Source: Pelomonas candidula (lineage in GTDB: Bacteria > Pseudomonadota > Gammaproteobacteria > Burkholderiales > Burkholderiaceae_C). From it: a stretch of DNA of 64,000 nucleotides. A program made the translations under genes and the position numbers. The first letter of the stretch is position 1. The number at the start of each line of letters is the position of its first letter. The notes below the pieces were generated by a model. It was not told where the DNA came from and did no database searches. It saw only the letters and a program-made list of their open reading frames with translations. The stretch spans positions 1 through 64,000 of the forward strand of contig NZ_JBIGIC010000001.1 in the NCBI RefSeq assembly GCF_043555985.1, read 5' to 3'. Shown one piece after another: positions 1 through 7,781 of this stretch.

Positions 1-130
1 CCATTTGCATGATTCAAATCTAATTTCCGTGAGCGTTTAAAGTCCGAAGGACCGTTGCAAGTCACCCTGCAACATCACTTCGCCTCAAACGCCCACGCTT
101 ATCGGCTGCTAATTATTAAAGAACATCGCA
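1..130 (-). promoter_or_regulatory. rRNA operon leader with boxA (16S rRNA expected beyond left edge)
   Basis: Read on the minus strand, positions 125-116 give TGTTCTTTAA, a close match to the boxA antitermination element of rRNA leaders, followed by a run resembling betaproteobacterial pre-16S leaders. Two small hairpins lie further downstream: GTTGCA/TGCAAC at 54-73 and GTCC/GGAC at 42-52. The order promoters, boxA, leader, all pointing left, implies that the 16S gene starts beyond base 1; no mature 16S sequence is inside the window. An intergenic-spacer boxA is the alternative, but the adjacent tandem promoters favour the operon start. Confidence 0.75.
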
Positions 131-182
131 ATCTTCAGAGTCTTGACTCTTCGTCTTGCGCGCTGATTACGTTTATCGTTAT

Positions 183-241
183 CAGCAAAGAGGCGAGATT
201 CTAATCTGCTTTTTCGTCGTCGTCGAGTATTTTTGAAAATT
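183..241 (-). promoter_or_regulatory. rRNA promoter, proximal copy
   Basis: Minus-strand -35 TCGACG (226-221), 17-base spacer, -10 TAGAAT (203-198). An AT-rich AATTTTCAAAAA block just upstream of the -35 resembles an UP element. The segment is a diverged duplicate of 314-373, sharing an identical 18-base stretch after the -10. It points at the boxA leader, as expected for a strong stable-RNA promoter. Confidence 0.7.
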
Positions 242-287
242 TATTTTCGCGATACTCAGCAATTTCGATCACTTTGCCACTCGCCTT

Positions 288-305
288 AATTCGCTTTCGC
301 GAATT
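288..305. repeat. Perfect 7-bp inverted repeat between the rRNA promoters
   Basis: AATTCGC (288-294), loop TTTC, GCGAATT (299-305). It lies between the two promoter copies. It could be a protein-binding site or a hairpin in the upstream transcript. There is no T-tract, so it is not a terminator. Confidence 0.4.
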
Positions 306-313
306 GTTGTCAG

Positions 314-373
314 CAGCAAAGAGGCGAGATTTTTATCTGCTTTCGCGGCGTCGTCAAGCACTTTTTGAAAATT
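314..373 (-). promoter_or_regulatory. rRNA promoter, distal copy
   Basis: Minus-strand -35 TTGACG (357-352) with an A-rich -10 (TAAAAA at 335-330 with a 16-base spacer, or AAAAAT at 334-329 with 17). It carries the same AATTTTCAAAAA block upstream of the -35 and the same 18-base downstream stretch as the proximal copy 131 bases away. The -35 is better and the -10 poorer than in the other copy. Confidence 0.65.
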
Positions 374-681
374 CTCTTCAGAACCCTCCGGCGCCTGGCG
401 ACTCTTTCAAGCCCGCCCTGATCTTTCGATCCGCCCGCCAATCCCATCTGCCGCCGCCTCCGGCTAGGCCGCTGTGATCAGCGAAGCCTGCCACTGTAGC
501 ACAAGGTTTTGAAGCTTGGGAAGAGTCTGCGGCAAATTCTTCGAGAAATCTCTTGCTCGCCCCAACCTGCTTGGGGCCCTGCCTGTTCCATACATGGGTA
601 AAGCCCGACAAAAATGACTGAGAAGCTGCGCACTGCAGAGCAAACGCCGAGCGTCCGCTGGCGCTGCATCGGCTTACCGGT
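374..681. other. Spacer between ptsI and the rRNA promoters
   Basis: About 300 bases without a convincing gene; short frames here have no recognisable product. The one structure seen is a perfect hairpin, GCCCCAA/TTGGGGC at 559-577. It lies downstream of ptsI on the minus strand but has no T-tract, so it is at best a weak 3'-end signal. Confidence 0.5.
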
Positions 682-2460
682 TCAATGCACTGCAGCCACT
701 CCGCCCTTGGCGACGGCCAGTTCCTTCTCCGCGACCGCACGGGGGTCTTCGCTTTCCAGCAGCCTGGGCAACACGCCGGCCAGCCGCTGCGCGTCCGAAC
801 GCAGCAGGCGCTGCTTGACGGCGGGGATCTGCGACGGGTGCATGGAGAAGCTGCGCAGCCCCATGGCCAGCAGCAGTTCGGTGAAGTCGGGGTCACCGGC
901 CATCTCGCCGCAGACGCTGACACCCTTGCCAGCCGCACGCGCCTGCGCGATGGACTGGCTGATCAGTTGCAGCACGGCCGGATGCCAGGGATCGTAGAGA
1001 TGCGCCACTGCCTCGTCGGCACGGTCGATGGCGAGCGTGTACTGGATCAGGTCGTTGGTGCCGATGGAGACGAAGTCCACGTGGCGCAGCAGCAGCGGCA
1101 GCATGACGGCCGCGGCCGGTATCTCGATCATGACGCCCAGCTCGACACGGGTGAACGCATGGCCAGCGTCGGTCAACTGCTGCTGCACCTTGCGAATCGT
1201 CTCCGTGATCTGCCGCACCTCGCTGAGGTGGGCCACCATCGGCACCAGCAGTCGGACCTTGCCGAAAGCGCTCGCTCTATAGATAGCGCGCAACTGCTGG
1301 CGGAACATGCTGGGCTCGGCCAGGCTCCAGCGGATGGCGCGCAGGCCCATGGCCGGGTTGAGCACATGCTCGTGGCGCAGCTCGTTGACGGTCAGGCGGT
1401 CCAGCGGCTTGTCCGCACCGACGTCGACGGTGCGGATGGTCACCGGCATGCCCTTCATCGCCTCGACGGCAGCCTTGTAGGCGAGGAACTGCTCCTCCTC
1501 GCTCGGCAGCTCGCCGTCGCGGTTCATGAAGAGGAATTCGGTGCGGAACAGGCCCACGCCGGTGGCGCCTGCGACGACGGCCGCCTCGGCGTCGACCGGC
1601 ATTTCGATGTTGGCGTGCAACTCGACGTGCTCCCCGTCCAGCGTGACGGCCGGCGTGTGGCGCAGCCGGGCCAGGCGGGCCCGCTCCAGCTCGCTCTGGC
1701 GCTGGCGGAAGCGGTATTCCTCCAGCACGATGGGGGACGGGTTGACGATCACCGTGCCAGCATCGCCATCGATGATGACCCAGTCATCCTGCATGATGAG
1801 CCGCGAGGCCTCGCGCGTGCCGACCACGGCCGGGATATCCATGCTGCGGGCGACGATGGCCGTGTGGGACGTCTTGCCGCCGATGTCGGTGATGAACCCG
1901 CGGAACACGCTGCGCTTGAACTGGATCATGTCGGCCGGCGCGATGTCGGCCGCGACCAGCAGCAGCGGGTCCTCGCCGGCGAAGTCCCGCGGCGTCACCG
2001 GAGCCGGAGCGTCGCCCTGCGCCTGGGCCAGCGCGCCCAGCACACGCTCGACGACCTGCTCCAGGTCAGCCTTGCGCTCGCGCAGGTAGTCGTCCTCCAT
2101 CTCGTCGAACTGGCGGGCCAGCACCTCAAGCTGGGCAGACAGCGCCCACTCCGCGTTGTAGTGGCGGTCGACGATCCACTGGCTGGCGCTGCCGGTTAGG
2201 GCCTCGTCGTGCAGCAGCATCAGATGCACGTCCAGCAGCGCGGCGAGTTCGTGGGGCGCGTCGTCGGGAAGTTCGTCCTTGAGCGTCTCCAGTTCCTGCA
2301 CGACGGCATCGCGGCCACGGAGCAGGCGGGCGATCTCCGCCTGGATCTGATCCGGCGCCACGAAATAGTGGGCCACGTCGACACGGCTGGACGCCACCAG
2401 CACGGCGCGGCCGATCGCCACGCCGCGCGAGACCGCAATGCCGAACACCTGGAAACTCAT
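682..2460 (-). CDS. ptsI: PEP-protein phosphotransferase, enzyme I
   Basis: Soluble enzyme that takes phosphate from phosphoenolpyruvate and passes it to HPr. At 592 residues it has family length. The swivelling histidine domain carries GGKTSHTAI with the phosphorylated histidine at about residue 199. The C-terminal PEP-binding barrel has the expected blocks, such as GVGLFRTEFLFM and SIGTNDLIQYTLA. HPr and a mannose-type EIIA lie nearby on the same strand, but an opposite-strand acyltransferase separates ptsI from them, so ptsI must have its own promoter or be read across that gene. No sugar permease (EIIB/C) is in the window, which suggests a regulatory phosphorelay rather than sugar uptake; that is an inference. 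Confidence 0.97.
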   Translation of the reverse strand: MSFQVFGIAVSRGVAIGRAVLVASSRVDVAHYFVAPDQIQAEIARLLRGRDAVVQELETLKDELPDDAPHELAALLDVHLMLLHDEALTGSASQWIVDRHYNAEWALSAQLEVLARQFDEMEDDYLRERKADLEQVVERVLGALAQAQGDAPAPVTPRDFAGEDPLLLVAADIAPADMIQFKRSVFRGFITDIGGKTSHTAIVARSMDIPAVVGTREASRLIMQDDWVIIDGDAGTVIVNPSPIVLEEYRFRQRQSELERARLARLRHTPAVTLDGEHVELHANIEMPVDAEAAVVAGATGVGLFRTEFLFMNRDGELPSEEEQFLAYKAAVEAMKGMPVTIRTVDVGADKPLDRLTVNELRHEHVLNPAMGLRAIRWSLAEPSMFRQQLRAIYRASAFGKVRLLVPMVAHLSEVRQITETIRKVQQQLTDAGHAFTRVELGVMIEIPAAAVMLPLLLRHVDFVSIGTNDLIQYTLAIDRADEAVAHLYDPWHPAVLQLISQSIAQARAAGKGVSVCGEMAGDPDFTELLLAMGLRSFSMHPSQIPAVKQRLLRSDAQRLAGVLPRLLESEDPRAVAEKELAVAKGGVAAVH

Positions 2461-2576
2461 CAGCGCACTCCCCAGACCGAGGGGCCAATGTAGCCGCTTG
2501 CAACGGTCCCGCGCGTCATGGTTTTTTCATAAGGGCTTCACCGCAGCGTCAAACCGGCCCACCAGCATGACGGGCC

Positions 2577-3380
2577 ATGAACCGCAGCCAAATCGTCACG
2601 CATGCGCTGTCGCATGCCCCCGTCGCATCGCGCCCGGAGCGCGCTCCCTCCACCCGCCTCAGCGTCAGCTGGGCCAAGAGCGAAGCCGAGGTGCGTGAAG
2701 CCCAGGCGCTGCGCTACCAGGTCTTCGCCGTCGAGATGGGCGCACGCCTCGCGGCCCCCAAGAACTCGCCGGCCGGCCTGGACGTCGACCTCTTCGACGC
2801 TTACTGCGAGCACGTGCTGGTGCGCGCCGGCACCGAGGACGGCGAGACCGGCCCGGTCGTCGGCACCTATCGCGTGCTGACCCCGGCGGCCGCCAGGCGC
2901 GCCGGCGGCCTCTACAGCGACACCGAATTCGACCTCACCCGTCTGCGCTCGTTGCGCCCGCGCGTGGCCGAGATCGGCCGTTCCTGCGTGCACCCCGACC
3001 ACCGCAGCGGCGGCGCCATCATCACGCTGTGGGGTGCGCTGGCCGAGTTCATGGCCCGCAACGGGCTGGATACGGTCATCGGTTGCGCCAGCGTCAGCAT
3101 GCGCGACGGCGGCCACTTCGCGGCCAGCCTGTGGAAGCAGATCGCCGCGACGCATCTGGCCCCCATCGACTGCCAGGTGCGCCCGCGTCTGCCGCTGCCC
3201 ATCGAGCATCTGCGCCAGGATCTGGTCGTGGAGCCGCCGGCGCTGATCCGCGGCTACCTGCGCTGCGGCGCCAAGCTGATGGGCGAGCCCGCCTGGGACC
3301 CTGACTTCAACACCGCCGACCTGCCGCTGTTGCTGCGCACGGCGGACCTGCCGGCGCGCTTCAGGCGAATCAGCCTCTAA
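2577..3380 (+). CDS. GNAT-family N-acyltransferase, OlsB/hemolysin-like
   Basis: A 267-residue protein resembling ornithine N-acyltransferases (OlsB), which attach 3-hydroxyacyl chains from acyl-ACP to ornithine in the first step of ornithine-lipid synthesis. Visible signatures are an N-terminal RYQVFAVEMG block (46-55), a DAYCEHVLV block (74-82) and the acyl-donor motif EIGRSCVHPDHRSG (132-145). No OlsA partner is seen here. The gene sits between ptsI and ptsH on the opposite strand, so it is independently transcribed and ends close to ptsH tail to tail. Autoinducer-synthase-like or other acyl-ACP-dependent acyltransferases are alternatives. The family is clear; the substrate is inferred. 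Confidence 0.75.
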   Translation: MNRSQIVTHALSHAPVASRPERAPSTRLSVSWAKSEAEVREAQALRYQVFAVEMGARLAAPKNSPAGLDVDLFDAYCEHVLVRAGTEDGETGPVVGTYRVLTPAAARRAGGLYSDTEFDLTRLRSLRPRVAEIGRSCVHPDHRSGGAIITLWGALAEFMARNGLDTVIGCASVSMRDGGHFAASLWKQIAATHLAPIDCQVRPRLPLPIEHLRQDLVVEPPALIRGYLRCGAKLMGEPAWDPDFNTADLPLLLRTADLPARFRRISL

Positions 3381-3433
3381 GCCAGTTGGGGCAGAGCCGC
3401 TCGCCAAGCTCGATCGACCTGCCCAGCAAAGTC

Positions 3434-3703
3434 TTATTGACCTTCGCCGAACTTGTCGTTGACGAGGGCGGTGATCGCTTCCTGAGCGGCCTGTTCGTCC
3501 TCGCCGTCGGTCTCCAGCTCAACGGAGGCGCCGATGCCGGCGGCCAGCATCATGACGCCCATGATGCTCTTGGCGTTCACACGGCGGCCGTTGCGGCTCA
3601 TGTGGACGTCGCACTTGAAGCTGCCGGCCAGCTTTGTCAGCTTGGCCGAGGCGCGCGCGTGGAGACCCAGCTTGTTGCTGATGGTGAGAGTGGAAGTGAT
3701 CAT
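3434..3703 (-). CDS. ptsH: Phosphocarrier protein HPr
   Basis: An 89-residue HPr. The phosphorylated histidine is in LGLHARASAKL (His16), and the regulatory-serine region NAKSIMGVMML is present near residues 44-52. It carries phosphate from enzyme I to EIIA proteins. The start ATG overlaps the TGA of the upstream EIIA gene (ATGA at 3703-3700), indicating translational coupling and choosing this start over longer frames. Ser47-type phosphorylation by HPr kinase is possible from the motif, but no kinase gene lies in the window. Confidence 0.96.
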   Translation of the reverse strand: MITSTLTISNKLGLHARASAKLTKLAGSFKCDVHMSRNGRRVNAKSIMGVMMLAAGIGASVELETDGEDEQAAQEAITALVNDKFGEGQ

Positions 3704-4095
3704 TCTTCGGGCGGCAAGGGAGGCGTGGCGATGACGCCGGCGACCGCACCCTGCGCGGCGCGCCGGGCCAGTTCGGTCAAGGACTTCTGGCTGGCGTAGC
3801 AGAGCGTGCGCCACAGCATGGGCACGCTGACGCCGGTGAGCACCTGCACCTGCTCGCCCACCAGGCGCAGCGCGCCGTTGCAGGGCGTGGCGCCGAACAC
3901 GTCGGTCAGCACCAGCCATTCCCGGCCGTCGCCGGCCATCAGCGCGCGGGCGGCGGCCTCGACGTCGTCGGCACACTGGCCGGGCTGGACGTCCAGCACG
4001 GTCAGCGTCGGCGCGCAGTCGGGAAAGGTGTGCTCGGCCACCTGCCGCAGCGCGGAGGCGAGCGGAGCGTGGGCGATCACGAGCAGTTGGGCCAT
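3700..4095 (-). CDS. PTS EIIA component, mannose family
   Basis: A 131-residue stand-alone EIIA of the mannose/fructose/sorbose class. The active histidine is His9 in LLVIAHAPLA, and the family block VLTDVFGATPCN lies around residues 62-73. It overlaps ptsH by four bases. Betaproteobacteria often carry EIIA(Man)-HPr-EI without the membrane EIIB/C/D parts, which is read as a regulatory phosphorelay; this window fits because no EIIC is present. The in vivo target is unknown. Confidence 0.92.
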   Translation of the reverse strand: MAQLLVIAHAPLASALRQVAEHTFPDCAPTLTVLDVQPGQCADDVEAAARALMAGDGREWLVLTDVFGATPCNGALRLVGEQVQVLTGVSVPMLWRTLCYASQKSLTELARRAAQGAVAGVIATPPLPPEE

Positions 4096-4105
4096 GGGCG
4101 GGATG

Positions 4106-4597
4106 TTAGCGGGCGGGCTCGACGCGCAAGCCCGTCACGAAGCTTTCCCATGCCGCCGCGTCGTCCTGCGGCGCCGTCATCAGCGCCTGGTAGAGCCGCC
4201 CGCCGTGGGCGAACACGGCCAGGCGCGTGACGCCGCCGCTGCCCGCCAGCCGGTACTGGCCCGCCTCCCGCAGCGGGGTCATGCCGGGCACCTGCAGCGC
4301 TTCGGCGGCCGGCAGCGGTTGACCCAGCTTGGTGGCCAGCGCCTGCGCCATCGCCTTCAGCGCGGCGCCGGACTGAGCCGGATCGGGCGCGTCGGCCCAG
4401 GACAGCGCAAAGCCCTTGCCGCCCGTCTCGCAGCGGGCCAGGCCCATGCCCGAGCGCTGCTCGGTGTCGGGCTTGCACGGGAACAGCGCCAGCGCACCGG
4501 ACTGCGCCGGTCGCACCTCGCGCCAATTCAACGCCGGCTGGCAGGCCGAGAGCCATCCCAGCATTAGGGCAAATCCGGCAACGGGGGTGAGGCGCAT
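4106..4597 (-). CDS. Putative lipoprotein of unknown function
   Basis: A 163-residue protein starting at the ATG at 4597, chosen because it gives a classic lipoprotein signal: Met-Arg, a hydrophobic stretch, then LSAC at about residues 16-19. The longer upstream frame has no leader-like N-terminus. After the lipidation cysteine it is a small soluble domain with two further cysteines (in LFPCKPD and ARCETGG), possibly a disulfide. No family was recognised. It is divergent from the CoA-transferase gene and lies just upstream of the EIIA gene on the same strand. Confidence 0.75.
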   Translation of the reverse strand: MRLTPVAGFALMLGWLSACQPALNWREVRPAQSGALALFPCKPDTEQRSGMGLARCETGGKGFALSWADAPDPAQSGAALKAMAQALATKLGQPLPAAEALQVPGMTPLREAGQYRLAGSGGVTRLAVFAHGGRLYQALMTAPQDDAAAWESFVTGLRVEPAR

Positions 4598-4635
4598 CCC
4601 CGAATTATGGGCAGCCGCCCCACGACAATTCCTCG

Positions 4636-5874
4636 ATGCAAGAACTGCCAACTCCACAAGCGCTGGCGGGCGTGCGCGTGCTGGATCTCTCACGCGTGCT
4701 GGCCGGCCCCTGGTGCACCCAGACCCTCGCCGATCTCGGCGCCGACGTCATCAAGATCGAACGCCCCGGCAGCGGGGACGACACGCGCGCCTGGGGGCCG
4801 CCGTATCTCAAGGATGCCGACGGCCGCGACACGACCGAGGCCGCCTACTTCCTCGGCGCCAACCGCAACAAGCGTTCGCTGGCCGTCGACCTCGCCACGC
4901 GGGAAGGCCAGGCCATCGTCAGGAAGCTGGCTGGCCAGGTGGACGTGCTGGTGGAGAACTTCAAGGTCGGCGACCTGGCCCGCTACGGGCTGGATGCGCA
5001 AAGCCTGCTGGCCGAGCACCCGGGCCTCGTCATCTGCTCCATCACCGGCTTCGGCCAGACCGGCCCCTACGCCGACCGCGCCGGCTACGACTACGCCGTG
5101 CAGGGCATGGGCGGGCTGATGAGCGTGACTGGCGAGCGCGACGACCTGCCCGGCGGCGGCCCGCAGAAGGTGGGCGTGGCCGTGGCCGACCTGTTCACCG
5201 GCATGTACGCCACCGTCGCCATCCTCGCCGCGCTGCGCCACCGTGACGCGACCGGCCAGGGCCAGGTCATCGACATGGCGCTGCTGGACACCCAGCTCGC
5301 CATGCTGGCCAACCTGGGCAGCAACTACCTGTGCAGCGGCAAGGTGCCGGGCCGCATGGGCAACGCGCACCAGAACATCGTGCCCTATCAGGTGTTCGAG
5401 GCCGCCGACGGGCACCTGATCCTGGCCGTCGGCAACGACCGCCAGTTCGCCAAGTTCTGCGACGTGGCCGGCCGGCCCGAGTGGGCTGCGGACCCGCGCT
5501 TCGCGACCAACGCCGAGCGTGTGCGCCATCGCGCCGTGCTGGTGCCGCTGCTGGAAGAGGCCATCCGCGGGCGCCCACGCAACGAATGGCTCACGGCGCT
5601 GGAGGCCGCCAAGGTGCCCTGCGGCTCGATCAACAACATCGCCGAGGCGCTGGCCGACCCGCATGCGCAGCAACGCGGCGCCGTCGTCGACATGGACCAC
5701 CCGTTGACGCCGGACCTGCGCCTCGTGGCGAGCCCGATGAAGCTGTCCGCCACGCCCGTGCAATACCGCCAAGCGCCGCCGCTGCTGGGCCAGCACAGCC
5801 GGGAACTGCTGCGCGAGGCCGGCTGCAACGAGGCCGACATCGACCGTTGGCTCGCGGAGGGCGTGATTGCTTGA
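4636..5874 (+). CDS. Family III CoA-transferase (CaiB/BaiF)
   Basis: A 412-residue enzyme of the CaiB/BaiF class, which moves CoA between carboxylic acids through a catalytic aspartate. Visible motifs are the N-terminal GVRVLDLSRVLAGPW block, the NRNKRSLAVDL block and VAVADLFTGMYA with the likely catalytic Asp185. Length is typical. The substrate cannot be read from the sequence: formyl, succinyl, carnitine or aromatic acids are all possible, and no pathway neighbour helps. The start at 4636 fits the family N-terminus. Confidence 0.93.
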   Translation: MQELPTPQALAGVRVLDLSRVLAGPWCTQTLADLGADVIKIERPGSGDDTRAWGPPYLKDADGRDTTEAAYFLGANRNKRSLAVDLATREGQAIVRKLAGQVDVLVENFKVGDLARYGLDAQSLLAEHPGLVICSITGFGQTGPYADRAGYDYAVQGMGGLMSVTGERDDLPGGGPQKVGVAVADLFTGMYATVAILAALRHRDATGQGQVIDMALLDTQLAMLANLGSNYLCSGKVPGRMGNAHQNIVPYQVFEAADGHLILAVGNDRQFAKFCDVAGRPEWAADPRFATNAERVRHRAVLVPLLEEAIRGRPRNEWLTALEAAKVPCGSINNIAEALADPHAQQRGAVVDMDHPLTPDLRLVASPMKLSATPVQYRQAPPLLGQHSRELLREAGCNEADIDRWLAEGVIA

Positions 5875-6051
5875 GGGGCCCGCACCCCGCCCACGCGAGC
5901 GGACCTGCCCTGCGGGCAAACCCACCCCGTAACCAAGGGTTTCCACCCAGTCGGGGGATGGAGGCGGGGACGTCCTGTCTACAGAGTGCGTTCTCTCACC
6001 GCGGCGGGCCAACAACCTAGAACCATCCGCTGCGGTTCAGTCGTCAGGGTC

Positions 6052-7200
6052 ATGTCCACACCGCCTTCTTCAGCGCCAGTCAGCGCCGCCAACGATGTCG
6101 CACCCGAGCCCACGCCGGTGCAGTGGGCCGACATCGTCCAGCAGCTCGGCGCCGAGATCGCCGGGCCGCTGAGCGCCGCGCTGGAGCAGATCCAGAACCT
6201 CGCCACGACCGGCCAGATCGACCGCCGCGGCCTGCGCCTGCTGCGCCGCAGCGTGGACGACGCCCGCACCGCCGGCATGCTGGGCCAGCAACTGGCCCGC
6301 CTCGCGTCCGGCCGCCTGCGTCTGAACCGCGAGCGCCAGCACCTCACGCAGATGCTGCGCAGCGTGCTCGCCCAGCGCAGCCGCGAGACACAGACGCGCG
6401 GCGTGCAGGTGCGCCAGACGCTCAAGCCTGTCGAGATCTGGGCCGACGGCGCGCTGCTGTTCGCGCTGCTGAACGCGATGATGGACTGGGCGCTGGCCAA
6501 CACGCATTCGTCGGTGGACCTGCGCCTGGACCTGACGCCCTGGCCCGTGAAGGCGCGGCTCTCCTGCCGCTTCGCCCACCGCTCGCTGGAGCTGCTGGGC
6601 GAGGAGGCCGAGCCACGGGGCGCATCGGCCACGCTGGACTCGCTGGCCTGGAAGCTGGTGGAGCAGACGGCCATCACGCTGGGCGTGCTGCCACTGCGCG
6701 AGCAGGAGGCCGGCATCACACTGCTGACGCTGGAGTTCACGCAGCTCGCCCCCGAGGAGGCGCCGCCGCCCGACAGCACCCACGCCAGGCTGGAAGCCGA
6801 GGCCGAGCGCATGGGCGGCAACTCGCGCCCGCTGGCCGGCTGCCAGTTGCTGATCCTGTCGGCCAACCGCGACCTGCGCGCCGAGTCCCAGGCCGCCGTG
6901 CGCCACATGGGCATGCTGGTGGACGTGGTGGGCAGCGTGGCAGAGGCCGAGCAGTTCTGCCGCGAGGGCCTGCCGCACGCGCTGCTGTTTGACGCCGCGT
7001 TGATGAACGAGGCGCTGCTGCAGCTGATCGCCGAAGTCATGCGCGACGCACCGGACTTCAGCTTCGTCGAGATGTTCGACGGCGAGCACCGCACCCAGCT
7101 GTCCACCGCCACCAACGACGGCATCGCCCGCATCTCGCGCCGCCACCTGCCCGACGCGCTGCCGTCGCTGCTGATGTTCGAGCTGGCCAAGCGCAATTGA
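6052..7200 (+). CDS. Degenerate histidine-kinase-like protein with C-terminal pseudo-receiver
   Basis: A 382-residue soluble protein. Residues about 20-120 are helical and look like a dimerisation region, but no H-box histidine is evident. The following part has an N-box-like LLNAMMDWALANT as in GHKL ATPases, but no clear G-boxes. From about residue 255 a receiver-like fold is suggested: LLILSANRDLRAES, then HALLFDAALMNE with an aspartate where the phosphoacceptor would be. The usual N-terminal acidic pair and the conserved lysine are not obvious. The ATG at 6052 was chosen over a longer frame because it begins a low-complexity N-terminus typical of such proteins. It may be a non-catalytic signalling scaffold; the family assignment is tentative. 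Confidence 0.6.
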   Translation: MSTPPSSAPVSAANDVAPEPTPVQWADIVQQLGAEIAGPLSAALEQIQNLATTGQIDRRGLRLLRRSVDDARTAGMLGQQLARLASGRLRLNRERQHLTQMLRSVLAQRSRETQTRGVQVRQTLKPVEIWADGALLFALLNAMMDWALANTHSSVDLRLDLTPWPVKARLSCRFAHRSLELLGEEAEPRGASATLDSLAWKLVEQTAITLGVLPLREQEAGITLLTLEFTQLAPEEAPPPDSTHARLEAEAERMGGNSRPLAGCQLLILSANRDLRAESQAAVRHMGMLVDVVGSVAEAEQFCREGLPHALLFDAALMNEALLQLIAEVMRDAPDFSFVEMFDGEHRTQLSTATNDGIARISRRHLPDALPSLLMFELAKRN

Positions 7201-7231
7201 AGGTTTTGGGCAGGTGCCTAGAATCCGGCCC

Positions 7232-7720
7232 ATGCTGACCCGCCGCCTGCTTTCCACCGCCCTGCTGGCCTGCGCCGCTGCGCTGTCGGGCTGCGCCCGC
7301 GACCGCGCCCCCGAGGTCAGCTACGTGCTGCTGAACGGCCAGAAGGCCAGCTCGCAGCAGTGGGCCGGCAAGGTCATGCTGGTGAACTTCTGGGCCACCA
7401 GCTGCGCGACCTGCGTGGGCGAGATGCCCCGCATCATCGCCACGCACAACAAGTTCAAGGGCCGCGGCTTCGACACGCTGGCCGTGGCCATGAGCTACGA
7501 CCCGCCGGCCTTCGTGTCCCGCTTCGCCGAGACGCGCGGCCTGCCCTTCAACGTCGCCATCGACAACATGGGCTCGGTTGCCCAGGCCTTCGGCCCGGTG
7601 CAGATGACGCCGACGACCTTCCTCATCAACAAGCACGGCGAGATCGTCAAGCGCTACGTCGGCGAGCCGGACTTCGCCGCGTTGCACGGTCTCATCGAGC
7701 AGTTGCTCGCCGAAGGCTGA
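7232..7720 (+). CDS. TlpA-family thioredoxin-like lipoprotein
   Basis: A 162-residue envelope-anchored thiol-disulfide oxidoreductase. It has a lipoprotein signal ending LSGC (lipidated Cys21), then a thioredoxin fold with FWATSCATC (active cysteines 58 and 61) and the cis-proline region QMTPTTFLIN. TlpA/ResA proteins reduce periplasmic disulfides, for example during cytochrome c or oxidase assembly; which partner applies here is not shown. The start at 7232 is fixed by the signal peptide. It lies 31 bases after the preceding gene and may be cotranscribed. Confidence 0.9.
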   Translation: MLTRRLLSTALLACAAALSGCARDRAPEVSYVLLNGQKASSQQWAGKVMLVNFWATSCATCVGEMPRIIATHNKFKGRGFDTLAVAMSYDPPAFVSRFAETRGLPFNVAIDNMGSVAQAFGPVQMTPTTFLINKHGEIVKRYVGEPDFAALHGLIEQLLAEG

Positions 7721-7781
7721 GCCCCTCGCCTGACGGGCCTCCTGGGGTGGCCCGACGCTCGGCCCGGAATACCCGCCTGGA

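Noticed and set aside
559..577. Hairpin after ptsI as an intrinsic terminator
   Set aside because: Perfect stem but no T-tract on either strand.
685..2199. 504-residue frame antisense to ptsI
   Set aside because: Shadow of a clear enzyme I gene in GC-rich DNA; low-complexity Gln/Ala/His/Arg composition and no family resemblance.
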